Assembly: GCA_947588835.1 (NCBI GenBank)
Contig: CANPZS010000019.1
Span: forward strand, 1-37,898
Direction: 5' to 3'
Origin: an uncultured Bacteroidales bacterium
Lineage (GTDB): Bacteria; Bacteroidota; Bacteroidia; Bacteroidales; UBA932
DNA: 37,898 nt
This document shows positions 1 through 10,988 of the stretch, piece after piece. The stretch's first letter is position 1. Every line of letters begins with the position of its first letter. A program made the position numbers and the translations under genes. A model generated the notes under the pieces. It did not search any database. It saw only the letters and a program-made list of their open reading frames with translations, and was not told where the DNA came from.

Positions 1-771
1 TGCCATCCGTCAGGTTGTTCAAATCGTTCTTGGTCTTCCGTAAACAATGATGTGAAATCACGCAAAAAATCATCAGAGGTAAAATATTGATATACTTCGG
101 CGTCATTTATCAGGAAATGAATGTCGTAGAAATGGCGTATCTTTGCCGACATCTCTTTGATATAGTCTTGTGCAAGAGAATAACGTAGAAGCGAAACTAT
201 CTTCTCTGTAAGTGTTCTGCGTTTATCAAGAACAGGCAATAAAAATGGTTGAAGTTCGTATTCTTCAATAACATCTTCCGCATTCTGCCGCAGCAAGAAG
301 TCGTAAATAAAACTTGAGACGGACTTAATTTCAAACGGATAAGGATTGGCAAATGTATTTACTTCGATTAAAATTTGCCCCGGCTTCATTGGCTCGGCTC
401 CATAAGATTGGATAACGCGAGGATAACGAAAAAAACTCTTTCCGATATTTTGAACTCTTTCGGGTTTGACCGTCGATAGGAATCTCTTCAAGTCCGCTTG
501 ACATACTGTGAACGATACGGGTGATTATTTTCTTCTTCTGTCCATCTCTCAGGCCCGGCATCTGTTATGGCGACATCTATATCTTCAGAGAATCTGCTGC
601 CTATCTTATAAACCTTTGAAAGACTCGTGCCGCCCTTGAATACCGCACGATGGTCTGAGTCATTTGCAGCCATTAGTTTAAGTGCGCGGGTTATCCAATA
701 GTCTTTCTCTATGAACAACGACTTGATACCCAGTCCGCCTTCTTCCACTCTTCATTCTCGTGTAGTCTCAT
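1..771 (-). pseudogene. abiEii: AbiEii-type nucleotidyltransferase toxin, broken and partial
   Basis: This is the remains of a type IV toxin (AbiEii/AbiGii family, nucleotidyltransferase fold), with the 3' end beyond the left window edge. The ATG at 771 overlaps the stop of the antitoxin gene (ATGA), the usual AbiE arrangement. Family motifs are clear but lie in different frames: FIEKDYWITRAL and FKGGTSLSKVY, then SEDIDVAI (the nucleotidyltransferase GS/DxD region), then TLTEKI and KIRHFYDI, the downstream conserved motifs. Three lesions are visible. After MRLHENEE the frame is lost and about 14 residues seem missing (around 745-750). An extra G in the GGG near 556 shifts the frame after ITDAG. 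An extra T in a 7-T run (plus-strand A run near 430-436) shifts it again before RYPRVIQSYG. From 419 to 1 the last frame stays open. The two homopolymer shifts could be sequencing errors, but the N-terminal deletion could not. No working toxin is expected. Confidence 0.85.
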
Positions 772-1487
772 ATGATATTCCAATTATTTTTTGTCGGCAA
801 ACTTTTGGTTGATATGGGCAACTTGTATGTTGTTATCGGGTTCAAGGTTTCTTTCAAGTCACCGTATGGCAACTGTTGCTGCTCTAAAATGGCCCCAAGT
901 ACCGCCCTTACAAAAGGAGGATATGCAAGCACAAGTTCCAACATCTTTTTCCGCTTTTCTTCATCCAGCGATTTAATTAGATAGCCTAACTGAATGACAC
1001 TCTCGTCAGGTGTGGCTGCCGGAATTTTTCGGATAAGCTTAATGGCATCCAAAATGCGAAACAAATCAAAATATTTCGGAACAAGCGGATTCGGTTGCAA
1101 TAAAAAAGATATGTCATACCCATTGCGCTTTATGGGTCTATGATACTTTGATGTACCTATCAGAATGGATGATGTAATTTGTGTTGTTAAGCCCATTGCG
1201 GAAAAATACTCTCCTGCGGTAAGATAGCCTGTTACCTTACCGTCTTTGATCAGTAAGTCTTTGACAATCTCTGAAATGGCCGGTTTAACCTCTCCGAAAC
1301 GGGTTTGTCTCGGTTTGTAATATCTGCCCTTTGAAACTTTTTTTAAAAGACCGCTCTCGACGTATTGGCTCAAAGCTTTTATTAAAGCCTGCCTATGCTG
1401 TCTGGGTATGTCGAAATCGGTAACAGTTATAACTGCGCCTTCCTTCAATTTTTCTATTTGCCTTTTCAGCTCTTCTCTGATAATCAT
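768..1487 (-). CDS. AbiEi-like antitoxin / transcriptional regulator (DUF6088 family)
   Basis: The 239-residue protein resembles DUF6088 and AbiEi-type antitoxins of type IV systems, which repress their own operon and neutralise AbiEii without stable contact. An N-terminal winged-helix region spans about residues 20-60 (GAVITVTDFDIPRQHRQALI, then LLKKVSKGRYYKP). The AbiEi-like middle follows with TGYLTAGEYFSAMGL and SSILIGTSKYHRPI. The ATG at 1487 was chosen because it sits about 13 bases after the predicted transcription start; an in-frame ATG at 1526 lies upstream of that start, inside the operator. The gene is intact, but the toxin gene it overlaps (stop 768-770, next ATG 771-769) is broken. 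It therefore looks like an orphan antitoxin. It could still repress its own promoter or act against a related toxin elsewhere. The family call is strong; the antitoxin role is inferred from context. Confidence 0.85.
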   Translation of the reverse strand: MIIREELKRQIEKLKEGAVITVTDFDIPRQHRQALIKALSQYVESGLLKKVSKGRYYKPRQTRFGEVKPAISEIVKDLLIKDGKVTGYLTAGEYFSAMGLTTQITSSILIGTSKYHRPIKRNGYDISFLLQPNPLVPKYFDLFRILDAIKLIRKIPAATPDESVIQLGYLIKSLDEEKRKKMLELVLAYPPFVRAVLGAILEQQQLPYGDLKETLNPITTYKLPISTKSLPTKNNWNII

Positions 1488-1506
1488 AAAAGTCCTATTG
1501 GTAGGG

Positions 1507-1514
1507 CAAAGATA
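1507..1514 (-). promoter_or_regulatory. Bacteroidetes -7 box for the abiE operon
   Basis: On the minus strand this reads TATCTTTG, an exact match to the Bacteroidetes TAnnTTTG -7 element. Transcription would start near 1500, giving a leader of only about 13 bases before the ATG at 1487. The adjoining inverted repeat extends over the position of the -33 element, so a bound repressor would block polymerase. Confidence 0.6.
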
Positions 1515-1557
1515 ATAATAATTCATGTTTTTGCAGGTAAAAACGTGAATTATTATT
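1514..1557. promoter_or_regulatory. 19-bp inverted repeat, probable antitoxin operator
   Basis: The left arm (1514-1532, ending TTCATGTTTTT) and right arm (1539-1557, starting AAAAACGTGAA) are reverse complements except for one position. A 6-base spacer, GCAGGT, separates them. The repeat begins at the last base of the -7 box and covers the -33 region of the toxin-antitoxin promoter. AbiEi proteins are known to bind inverted repeats in their promoters, so this is the expected autoregulatory site. Binding itself is inferred. Confidence 0.6.
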
Positions 1558-1598
1558 GTACCAGTATGCAGGAAAATTTTCGTAAACAGGGATGAGAA

Positions 1599-1766
1599 TT
1601 ATTCGCCTCTCTGTTCGAATAGTTTGTCGACCATACCGACAGCTTCGATTTTCTTACTGTCGACAATCTTTGCATATATCTGCGTGGTACGCACGTCGGC
1701 GTGTCCCATCAGCTTGCAGGTCGTATAAAGGTCTGCCCCGACCGTCATCATCATCGTTCCGGCAGC
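1599..1766 (-). pseudogene. Tyrosine recombinase (integrase), C-terminal remnant
   Basis: The last 50 or so codons read like the end of a Bacteroidetes tyrosine recombinase. TVGADLYTTCKLMGH is followed by ADVRTTQIYAKIVD, which carries the box II histidine and the catalytic tyrosine of QIYAK, then a normal C-terminus. Upstream of TMMMTV the expected RHT box is missing (the sequence reads NQVAAGT) and no recognisable core or SAM-like domain precedes it. Open frames continue to about 1910 but do not resemble an integrase. This is the relic of an integration event. It probably relates to the neighbouring toxin-antitoxin scrap, though that link is inferred. Confidence 0.65.
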
Positions 1767-2106
1767 CACCTGATTGCATTCCTGGACAGCGCATAGCCGC
1801 CCATTGGCGGGTTTTCCGCTCGAGCGCGTCCAATGTGGCCTCATCGCTGCTGCAGCCGAAGGACTTCTGAACGTGGTTCCGCTTTTGTTGTGCTTTCGTC
1901 GGACAAACATGCCACGAAGGTAGCAACTTGCCGCGAGTCACCCAAATTGAAAACGAAATCGACCTCTCGCATAGTTGTAGGGCGTATTTTGTCAAAAGTC
2001 CAAATATTTGCGGAAAACAGGAGAGTCAGTATTTTATGCAATCCGCATTTTCAATGAAATTATGAATTGTGCGCTGCTTTTGTTTCAGGGGCATCAGAAC
2101 CAAAAC
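1767..2106. other. Non-coding or degraded stretch
   Basis: Short frames exist on both strands here but none gives a recognisable protein and their codon use is irregular. It is probably decayed mobile-element sequence between the integrase relic and the pfp terminator. Confidence 0.4.
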
Positions 2107-2142
2107 AGAGGCCCAATGGACCGAAATGTCCATTAAGCCTCT
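2107..2142. terminator. Hairpin terminator downstream of pfp
   Basis: AGAGGC (2107-2112) pairs with GCCTCT (2137-2142), and AATGGAC (2115-2121) with GTCCATT (2128-2134), around loop CGAAAT. The better T-run (CTTTTTTTTT, 2147-2156) lies on the plus-strand side. In the pfp direction the stem is followed by the poorer CTGTTTTGG. It is probably bidirectional: it would end pfp transcripts and any plus-strand transcription coming from the degraded region. Confidence 0.6.
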
Positions 2143-2196
2143 TGTTCTTTTTTTTTCGGCATGACATGGGCCAAGCCGCCTTTCAACGGGCTTTGA

Positions 2197-3429
2197 TTAT
2201 TGCCAGCTGAGGATTTTCTTGAAGTCGTAAGCCTCCGGATCGGGCACGATGGCCTTTGCCGCCTCATAGTCTGCCGGAGTGATATAGTGGCAGATGTGTT
2301 CGAAATAATTCCTTGCGGTGCCGCCTTCGATGTTGACGCGGCGGGGAGGAATCTTCCCTTCGGCGTTCTGCAGATCCTTCAGATAAAGAGGGTGCGGATT
2401 GCCGTCAGCGTCCACATATACCATGCAGCCGGTCTCCCCTTTTCTGTAAAGTTCATAAACGCCCATGGCGAGCTCCGTGCAATATGTAAGGTCGAATGCC
2501 ACCGGATCCTGGCAGCGCACGTCGTAGCCGATCTCCACGGGACGCGTCTTCACCTTGAGGCCGATTTTCTTGAACTCCTTCTCCAATATGTCGTTGAACA
2601 GCACGGCTTTCGAAATCTTTCCGAGTTCGGGATGCCCGTGCTCGTCATATGTCATGGTGACGCCGGCGTTCTTGATTTCCTCCGGATCGAGGTCATGGAA
2701 CACTCCTTCGGCCACCACTACGGTACCGTAAGAGATTCCGAGAAGCTTCCTCTTGATGAAGGCGGAAAGAGCCAGCCTGACTATCTTGTCGAGGGTTATT
2801 TCCGTTTTGTTGAACATTTCCGGTATAATGGTGACCGGGCAGTGGGTTGCCTCGCCTATGCCGAGCGCAAGATGTCCTGCGGAACGGCCCATTGCACTGA
2901 TGATTAGCCAGTTGCCCGAGGTGCGCGCATCTTCGTACACTGTCCTCGCGAGGTGAGCGCCCTCGTTCTTTGCGGAATTGAATCCGAACGTAGGAGCGTT
3001 GGCCGGCAACGGCAGGTCGTTGTCTATCGTCTTGGGGACGTGAATGTTCCGGATGGGATACTTCTTCGTCTCCAAAAATTTGGCGATCCTGTTGGCGGTC
3101 GATGCCGTATCGTCCCCTCCCACGGTGACAAGCAGCTTGATATTATTCTCCTGGAAAAGGGAAAGATTGAAATTCTTTTCGAAATCCTCGTCAGTCGGCT
3201 TGAAACGGCTCATCTCCAGATAGGAACCGCCCCTGTTGAAATAAGCGTCGGCTTTGAAGAAATCTATCTCCTCCGTACGTGGATTCTTGCTGAAAAGCCC
3301 CGAATAGCCTCCGTGAAGGCCGATTACGCGGAAACCTCCCGCGAGAAACGTCTTGGCGACACTGAATACAACGGTATTCATGCCCGGTGCGGGACCTCCG
3401 CCGCAAAGAATGATGACTGAATCTTTCAT
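2197..3429 (-). CDS. pfp: Diphosphate-dependent 6-phosphofructokinase
   Basis: Phosphorylates fructose 6-phosphate to fructose 1,6-bisphosphate in the cytoplasm and belongs to the PfkA superfamily. The phosphoryl donor can be read from two motifs. GGDD at residues 104-107 and PKTIDND at 132-138 (Lys rather than the Gly of ATP enzymes) are the signature of PPi-using forms, so the reaction should be reversible and serve glycolysis and gluconeogenesis. The N-terminal CGGGPAPGMN loop and MGRSAGHLALG are also as expected. The length of 410 residues is normal. The ATG at 3429 follows a very good promoter with a leader of about 45 bases. It is monocistronic, diverging from ligA, with a hairpin terminator after the gene. 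Confidence 0.92.
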   Translation of the reverse strand: MKDSVIILCGGGPAPGMNTVVFSVAKTFLAGGFRVIGLHGGYSGLFSKNPRTEEIDFFKADAYFNRGGSYLEMSRFKPTDEDFEKNFNLSLFQENNIKLLVTVGGDDTASTANRIAKFLETKKYPIRNIHVPKTIDNDLPLPANAPTFGFNSAKNEGAHLARTVYEDARTSGNWLIISAMGRSAGHLALGIGEATHCPVTIIPEMFNKTEITLDKIVRLALSAFIKRKLLGISYGTVVVAEGVFHDLDPEEIKNAGVTMTYDEHGHPELGKISKAVLFNDILEKEFKKIGLKVKTRPVEIGYDVRCQDPVAFDLTYCTELAMGVYELYRKGETGCMVYVDADGNPHPLYLKDLQNAEGKIPPRRVNIEGGTARNYFEHICHYITPADYEAAKAIVPDPEAYDFKKILSWQ

Positions 3430-3479
3430 ATCGTCAATTGTTTTATGTCATTGTTTCCGGCCCATTGCCGAATCGATTG

Positions 3480-3510
3480 CAAATTTATTGAATATTATCA
3501 TTTTTTCAAA
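3480..3510 (-). promoter_or_regulatory. pfp promoter
   Basis: On the minus strand TTTG (3510-3507) is followed after exactly 19 bases by TAAATTTG (3487-3480). This is a near-ideal Bacteroidetes -33/-7 pair. The start site would be close to 3473, upstream of the pfp ATG at 3429. Confidence 0.75.
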
Positions 3511-3602
3511 TGAAAAGGACGTCTGACATAACGGCCTTGGCCCATGCTTTCCCGAACGGCGGGGAAATTGGGAACGGACCGGTCCAATTCAGAATAATTC
3601 GT

Positions 3603-3610
3603 TATATTTG
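3603..3610 (+). promoter_or_regulatory. -7 box upstream of ligA
   Basis: TATATTTG matches TAnnTTTG, but no TTTG is found at the -33 position. Transcription would start near 3617. That leaves almost no leader before the TTG at 3621 and about 20 bases before the in-frame GTG at 3636. Confidence 0.5.
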
Positions 3611-3620
3611 TAGTTTGTAA

Positions 3621-5768
<2,148 letters not shown>

Positions 5769-5792
5769 TTTGCGGCAGAAGTAGATTTGCAG

Positions 5793-6845
5793 ATGTTCAA
5801 AAAATTGTGGCATAAGATTGCGGTAATAGTCCGATGGATAGAGATACTCGTGGTACGCACCACGAAGTTTCTGACCGTGGAAATATGGGAGCTCGATACG
5901 GAGGACTTCTCGAGATGGAAAGCGAACCGTCTCCGGGACATCAAGACCGTGTCCCTCATGCTGAACACTTTCTCGGCCCAGAAGATAGGTTTCCAGGCCA
6001 CTGCCCTCAGCTTCCAGTCTCTGATGTCCGTGGTTCCGTTCATCGCCCTGGCCTTCTATCTTACAGGCGGCCTCGGGCTCTCGAGCAAATTCGAAGCCTT
6101 CCTGAATTCAAACATAAGCGACGAACGCCTCATACATATTCTCGAAAACGCGGCCCAAAATATCGTGGACGCGTCCCAGGCCGGACTGTTCGGAATGATC
6201 AGCTTCATCGCGTTCATCTGGATAGTAGTGTGGATGATGATATGCGTCGTGCGCGTATTCGACAACGTGTGGATGGTGCGCAAGCCGCGCAACTTCTTCA
6301 AGCAGATGGGCATCGTGATAGGCATCCTGATTGCGGCCCCTTTCGTCATCATCATATTCTTCTCCGGTTCGATACTTTATTCCAAGGTGCTCGACCTCGT
6401 GGCGCCGCAGGGAATACCCATTTTCGACAACATACGTTCCTTCCTCGGGTGGCTTGTGTCCGGCGCGATAACGGTAGTGGTCATTTCCGGGATGTACAAA
6501 TATATTCCCGCCTGCAAGGTGCGCTATCGCCATGCATTCAAGGCGGCGCTCATAGCCGGCATCGTGTTCACAGTCTTGCAATACCTGTATCTCGAGACGC
6601 AGATGTTCGTCAACCGCATGAACGCGATATACGGCACCGTAGCTTTCATACCGCTTTTCATGGTGTGGCTCAATACCGGATGGACGGTGATCCTGTACGG
6701 GGCCGAGCTGTCCTATGCCTTCCAGAACGTTGAGCGCCATCATGTAAGCAATTCCGCCATGGACGAAGTGCGCGAGGCGGTGCGGCTCGAAGGCAAACGC
6801 TATACCAACATGGCCGAAGTGATGGACAAGGCCGATAAAAGATGA
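5793..6845 (+). CDS. YihY/UPF0761 family inner-membrane protein (BrkB-like)
   Basis: This is a polytopic inner-membrane protein of the YihY/BrkB family, whose members have no firmly established biochemical role. About six hydrophobic segments are visible, including a stretch around FGMISFIAFIWIVVWMMICV and another around VIGILIAAPFVIIIFFSG. The family signature around YGTVAFIPLFMVWL and TVILYGAELSYAFQN is clear. The N-terminal 60 residues and the C-terminal tail are charged and probably cytoplasmic. ATG 5793 is preferred over an in-frame TTG two codons upstream. The gene follows ligA and stops 4 bases before rel, so it is probably co-transcribed with both. Confidence 0.88.
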   Translation: MFKKLWHKIAVIVRWIEILVVRTTKFLTVEIWELDTEDFSRWKANRLRDIKTVSLMLNTFSAQKIGFQATALSFQSLMSVVPFIALAFYLTGGLGLSSKFEAFLNSNISDERLIHILENAAQNIVDASQAGLFGMISFIAFIWIVVWMMICVVRVFDNVWMVRKPRNFFKQMGIVIGILIAAPFVIIIFFSGSILYSKVLDLVAPQGIPIFDNIRSFLGWLVSGAITVVVISGMYKYIPACKVRYRHAFKAALIAGIVFTVLQYLYLETQMFVNRMNAIYGTVAFIPLFMVWLNTGWTVILYGAELSYAFQNVERHHVSNSAMDEVREAVRLEGKRYTNMAEVMDKADKR

Positions 6846-6849
6846 CATT

Positions 6850-9084
6850 ATGAGTTTTTCGGAATTTTCACAGAATGACTATGACGTCATAGCCCGCGAA
6901 TATGCCGACCTCTTGGAATCCGCGCGGAAAAGATGCGGCGACGAAGGCGAACTGGAGGTGGTCCAGAAAGCTTTCGATTTTGCCAACGAGGCTCACAAGA
7001 ACGTCAGGAGGCGTTCCGGAGATCCATACATATTGCACCCCATCGCAGTGGCCAAGATAGTCGTCAACGACATCGGCCTCGGCTACAAGTCCATAGCCGC
7101 GGCTATCCTGCACGACGTGGTGGAGGACACCGACTATACGGTGGACGACATAAGAAAACTGTTCGGGGACAGGATCGCCATACTCGTGGAAGGTCTCACC
7201 AAAATAAAGACCGTGCTGGACAATGAAGACAAGACCAAGAAAAACGACTTCAGCGTCAGAAGCCTCCAGGCCGAGAACTTCAAGCGGATCCTGCTCACCC
7301 TAAACGACGACGTCCGCGTCATCCTCATCAAGCTGGCCGACCGGCTCCACAACTGCAGGACGATAGAGTTCATGCCGGAACACAAGCGGGACAAAATCCT
7401 GAGCGAAACCATGTTCATATTCATCCCCCTCGCCCATCGGCTCGGCCTCTACGGGGTCAAATCGGAGATGGAGAACATCTGGCTGAAATACAAGGAGCCG
7501 GACGCCTACGATGAGATAAGCCGCAACATCAACCGCAACGTAACGGACAACGAGAAAGAAATCGACTCTTTCATAGGACCCATAAGGAAGGCGCTTGCGG
7601 ACGCCGGATTCGATTTCGAGATACGCAAGCGAGTCAAGACTCCCTACTCGATATGGCACAAGATGCAGACCAAGAGGATTCCGTTCGAACAGGTCTATGA
7701 CCTGTATGCGATAAGAATCATCTTCAATCCCTCAGCCTCGGAGGGAGAGCGGGAACAGTGCTACAAGATTTTCTCCATCATCACCGGCATATACCGCTAC
7801 AAGACGGACCGGGTGCGCGACTGGGTGAAGAATCCCAAGAGCAACGGTTACGAAGCGCTGCACTGCACCCTCCTGAGCGAGAAAGGAATATGGATCGAGG
7901 TGCAGATACGCACGAGGAGAATGGACGACATAGCCGAGAAAGGTATCGCCGCGCACTGGCTGTACAAGCAGAACGGCTATACGGAAGAGGACAACGGCAC
8001 CGACAAATGGCTCGCCAAGGTCAAGGAAATCCTCGTCAATCCCGACGTAAATGCGCTCGAACTGCTCGACATCATACACAACGACCTTATCAGCAGCGAG
8101 ATACTCGTTTTCACGCCTAAGGGGGAGCAGAGGCAGATACAAAAGGGGGCCACTGCCCTGGACTTTGCATACCTCATCCATACGGAAATAGGCAACAAGG
8201 CCATAGCCGCCAAGGTGAACATGAAGCTCGTTCCCCTGTCATACCAGCTCAGATCCGGCGATCAGGTGCAGATAATCACTGCGGAGGACGAAAAGCCCAA
8301 ACGGGAATGGCTTTCGTTCCTGCAGACGAGAAAGGCGCGCAACGTGGTGACGGACTATTTCCGTACGTTCAGGGAACCGATTCTGGAGAGCGGCAAGGAG
8401 AAGCTGGAGGCGCAGCTCGAAAGCATAGGCTACCGTCTGGACGCCGACACCCGGAAGCGCCTGCTCACCCTGTACGACCTCAATTCGGCCGAAGAACTGT
8501 ATTTCCGCATAGGGCTGGGCATCGAGAAGCCTCCGCTTCAGGAATGCCTCAGGAGCCTTCCGGAAAAAGGCAGGAGCATCTGGGACAGGATGACTTCCTT
8601 CCTCGGCAAGGACAGGGAGGTGAAAAAGGACGACACCTTCGTAATCGGCAGCGGAGACGGCCGCAGATATGTGACGGCGCCATGCTGCAACCCCATTCCC
8701 GGCGACGCGGTCGTAGGCATCCTGTCGCGTGACGGAGGCACGGTGACGGTGCACAAGAAAAGCTGCGGCGAGGCCGAAAGGCTCGCATCCAAGTTCGGCG
8801 ACAGGGTAGTGGTGCCGGAGTGGGACGCCGGAGTCGACGACAAATCCTTCCTCGTGCGCATATCCATAAAGGGCATCGACAGGATGGGACTTCTCAATGA
8901 CATTTCCCGCTACATTTCGCTCGTAATGGGCGTGAACATGAAAAAGCTGACGCTCGGCTCCAACGAGGGCATATTCGAAGGCTATATAGACATGTTCGTG
9001 AACAGCCGCGAAGTGCTCGACAAGATGATAAGGAAGCTCTCCGCCATAGACGGCATACAGAGCGTGGCGAGAATCGACATTTGA
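6850..9084 (+). CDS. rel: (p)ppGpp synthetase/hydrolase, RelA/SpoT family
   Basis: This long RSH enzyme makes and degrades the alarmone (p)ppGpp, setting the stringent response. The HD hydrolase domain is intact (LHPIAVAK near residue 62, HDVVED at 88-93, LADRLHN further on), so hydrolysis is expected. The synthetase domain follows, with RVKTPYSIWHKM and YDLYAIRI, then TGS (LVFTPKGEQRQI), a zinc-finger/helical part with the CC of APCCNP, and a C-terminal ACT domain (LVRISIKGIDRMGLLNDI). The length of 744 residues is normal for a bifunctional Rel. It sits between yihY (4-base gap) and a lipoprotein gene (ATG 5 bases after the stop), suggesting a single transcript. Confidence 0.95.
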   Translation: MSFSEFSQNDYDVIAREYADLLESARKRCGDEGELEVVQKAFDFANEAHKNVRRRSGDPYILHPIAVAKIVVNDIGLGYKSIAAAILHDVVEDTDYTVDDIRKLFGDRIAILVEGLTKIKTVLDNEDKTKKNDFSVRSLQAENFKRILLTLNDDVRVILIKLADRLHNCRTIEFMPEHKRDKILSETMFIFIPLAHRLGLYGVKSEMENIWLKYKEPDAYDEISRNINRNVTDNEKEIDSFIGPIRKALADAGFDFEIRKRVKTPYSIWHKMQTKRIPFEQVYDLYAIRIIFNPSASEGEREQCYKIFSIITGIYRYKTDRVRDWVKNPKSNGYEALHCTLLSEKGIWIEVQIRTRRMDDIAEKGIAAHWLYKQNGYTEEDNGTDKWLAKVKEILVNPDVNALELLDIIHNDLISSEILVFTPKGEQRQIQKGATALDFAYLIHTEIGNKAIAAKVNMKLVPLSYQLRSGDQVQIITAEDEKPKREWLSFLQTRKARNVVTDYFRTFREPILESGKEKLEAQLESIGYRLDADTRKRLLTLYDLNSAEELYFRIGLGIEKPPLQECLRSLPEKGRSIWDRMTSFLGKDREVKKDDTFVIGSGDGRRYVTAPCCNPIPGDAVVGILSRDGGTVTVHKKSCGEAERLASKFGDRVVVPEWDAGVDDKSFLVRISIKGIDRMGLLNDISRYISLVMGVNMKKLTLGSNEGIFEGYIDMFVNSREVLDKMIRKLSAIDGIQSVARIDI

Positions 9085-9089
9085 AACAC

Positions 9090-10988
9090 ATGAAAAACGT
9101 TTTGAAAAAATATTTCCCCCTAATGGCCGCGGCCGCGGTGCTGGCGTCGCTCTGCCTGCCGCAGGGCTGCGCGAACACCACTACGCCTCCTTCGGGAGGG
9201 CCAAAGGATACGATACCTCCGGTAATCAGGAAGATAACTCCCCTGCCCGGAGCCGCCGGCGTGAGCGCCAAAAAGACGCGGATCGAATTCACCTTCGACG
9301 AGTATGTGCAGGTCAAGGATCCGAGAAGCCTGTTTCTCTCCCCTCCCGGCGAGAAGCCGCCGAAGTTCAAGATGAAGGGAAAGACCCTCGTAGTGTATTT
9401 CGAAGAAGATCTCGACTCAAACCGCACCCATACGCTCGACCTTACCGGAGCCGTGGCCGACAACAACGAGGGCAACATGTTTCCGGGATACGTTTTCGTT
9501 TTTTCCACGGGCGGCGGAATCGATTCCATGATGGTGACGGGAATAGTGCAGGACTGCAACACCCTAATGCCCGTCAAGGGCGCCACAGTGATGCTGTACA
9601 AGGACCAGTCGGATTCGGCCCTGTTCAAGCATCGCCCGGATGCGGCGGCGCGAACCGACGACTGGGGCTATTTCGCGCTGAGAAATATCCAGGACACGGT
9701 CTACCGGATATATGCCATAGAGGATCAGAACAACAACAACATGTACGATCCCGACAACGAGAGGGTCGCGTTTCTGGACACGTTGTTCCGTCCGGCGAAA
9801 ATGGCGTACGATTCCCTGCCGGAGCTGCTGAAATATGACATGAAAGATACGGCGAACTGCCTTGCAAGGCATCAGGAGCTGGAACTCTCGATGTTCAGGG
9901 AACAGCCTTCACGCCAATACATAGACAATTACGTGCGTACGGGCGAGCGATCCGCCTACGTCACTTTCATGGCGCCCGGCGCGGAGATAAAGGGGATGCG
10001 GATACGAGGCCTTCCGGCCGACAAGCTGATAACCCAGTTCAATCCCGAACGGGACAGTCTCGAACTGTGGGTGAATGACCAGAGGCGCATGCCGGACACG
10101 CTTTACCTGATGGTGAATTACATGAAGACGGATACCTCCGGAGTGCTCGTGCCGACCGAAGAAACCGTTAAGCTGGCCATGGACGCCAAGATGAAGACAT
10201 CGGCCTCCAAAAGCAAATCCTCGGACATAAGGCATGAAGACACCGTATGCGTCATGACGGCCTCCGCGAAGCCAGAGACGGTGGAACAATACGGATTCTC
10301 GCTTGAATTCAAATACCCGCTCATACGGGAGGCCTTCGACAGCCTGCATTTTTACAGCATCAACCCGAGGCAGCAGGAACGCGAAGGCGCCTTCAGGCTG
10401 GTCCGCGACACCGCCAATATCCGCCGTTTCTCCATAATGCCAGAGGAAAAGCTTCTTCCGGGCTGGGAATACATTCTCAAGATACCCCACAGGATGTTCC
10501 AGGACATAAACGGCCATTTCAACGACAGCACGCAGGTCAAGGTGTCGCTGCCGACGGACGAAAAGCTGAGCAGCCTGAACATGATACTTGCCGGGGTGGA
10601 CAGGGAATACATTGTGGAGCTTCTCAATGAAAAACGTTCCGAGGTGCTGCGGAAATACGTGACGGACAGTTCATGTACATTGGCGTTCCCCTATCTCGCG
10701 GCCGGCAAATACTCCGTCCGGATCACCGAGGACCCCAACCGCAACGGAATTGTGGACACCGGCAACCTCCTCGGCAAACGGCAGCCCGAAAAAGCCGTTT
10801 TCTACAAGATAAACGATTCTTTCCTCATAGAGATTCCGGAGAGGTCGGTCATCGACCAAAGGGTGGATATGCAGGTTTTGTTCAACGGAAAAGAAAAGGA
10901 TGACGATGCTGAAGACAATGACGGCGCTCGCGGCGGCGATCCTGATGCTGCAGACACACTGCCTGAAGGCGCAGGAAGTCAGGGCTGA
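9090..10988 (+). CDS. Ig-like domain lipoprotein (Bacteroidetes conserved)
   Basis: This is a predicted surface or periplasmic lipoprotein. A hydrophobic signal peptide (residues 8-24) ends in a lipobox-like LPQGC, with Cys near residue 27, followed by PPSGGPKDTIPP. That lead-in is typical of Bacteroidetes proteins with an N-terminal Big_5-type Ig-like domain (about residues 40-145). A second beta-rich domain follows (VKGATVMLYKD, YFALRNIQDTVYRIYAIEDQ), resembling a carboxypeptidase-regulatory-like fold. The rest is not recognised. ATG 9090 is chosen over a TTG at 9081 that overlaps the rel stop. The last 25 or so residues are acidic low complexity and overlap, in another frame, the signal peptide of the next gene. 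Precise function is unknown. Confidence 0.8.
   Translation: MKNVLKKYFPLMAAAAVLASLCLPQGCANTTTPPSGGPKDTIPPVIRKITPLPGAAGVSAKKTRIEFTFDEYVQVKDPRSLFLSPPGEKPPKFKMKGKTLVVYFEEDLDSNRTHTLDLTGAVADNNEGNMFPGYVFVFSTGGGIDSMMVTGIVQDCNTLMPVKGATVMLYKDQSDSALFKHRPDAAARTDDWGYFALRNIQDTVYRIYAIEDQNNNNMYDPDNERVAFLDTLFRPAKMAYDSLPELLKYDMKDTANCLARHQELELSMFREQPSRQYIDNYVRTGERSAYVTFMAPGAEIKGMRIRGLPADKLITQFNPERDSLELWVNDQRRMPDTLYLMVNYMKTDTSGVLVPTEETVKLAMDAKMKTSASKSKSSDIRHEDTVCVMTASAKPETVEQYGFSLEFKYPLIREAFDSLHFYSINPRQQEREGAFRLVRDTANIRRFSIMPEEKLLPGWEYILKIPHRMFQDINGHFNDSTQVKVSLPTDEKLSSLNMILAGVDREYIVELLNEKRSEVLRKYVTDSSCTLAFPYLAAGKYSVRITEDPNRNGIVDTGNLLGKRQPEKAVFYKINDSFLIEIPERSVIDQRVDMQVLFNGKEKDDDAEDNDGARGGDPDAADTLPEGAGSQG

Noticed and set aside
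331-748. Two separate small proteins
   Set aside because: They are consecutive pieces of one AbiEii gene split by frameshifts; joined, they give the family motifs in order.
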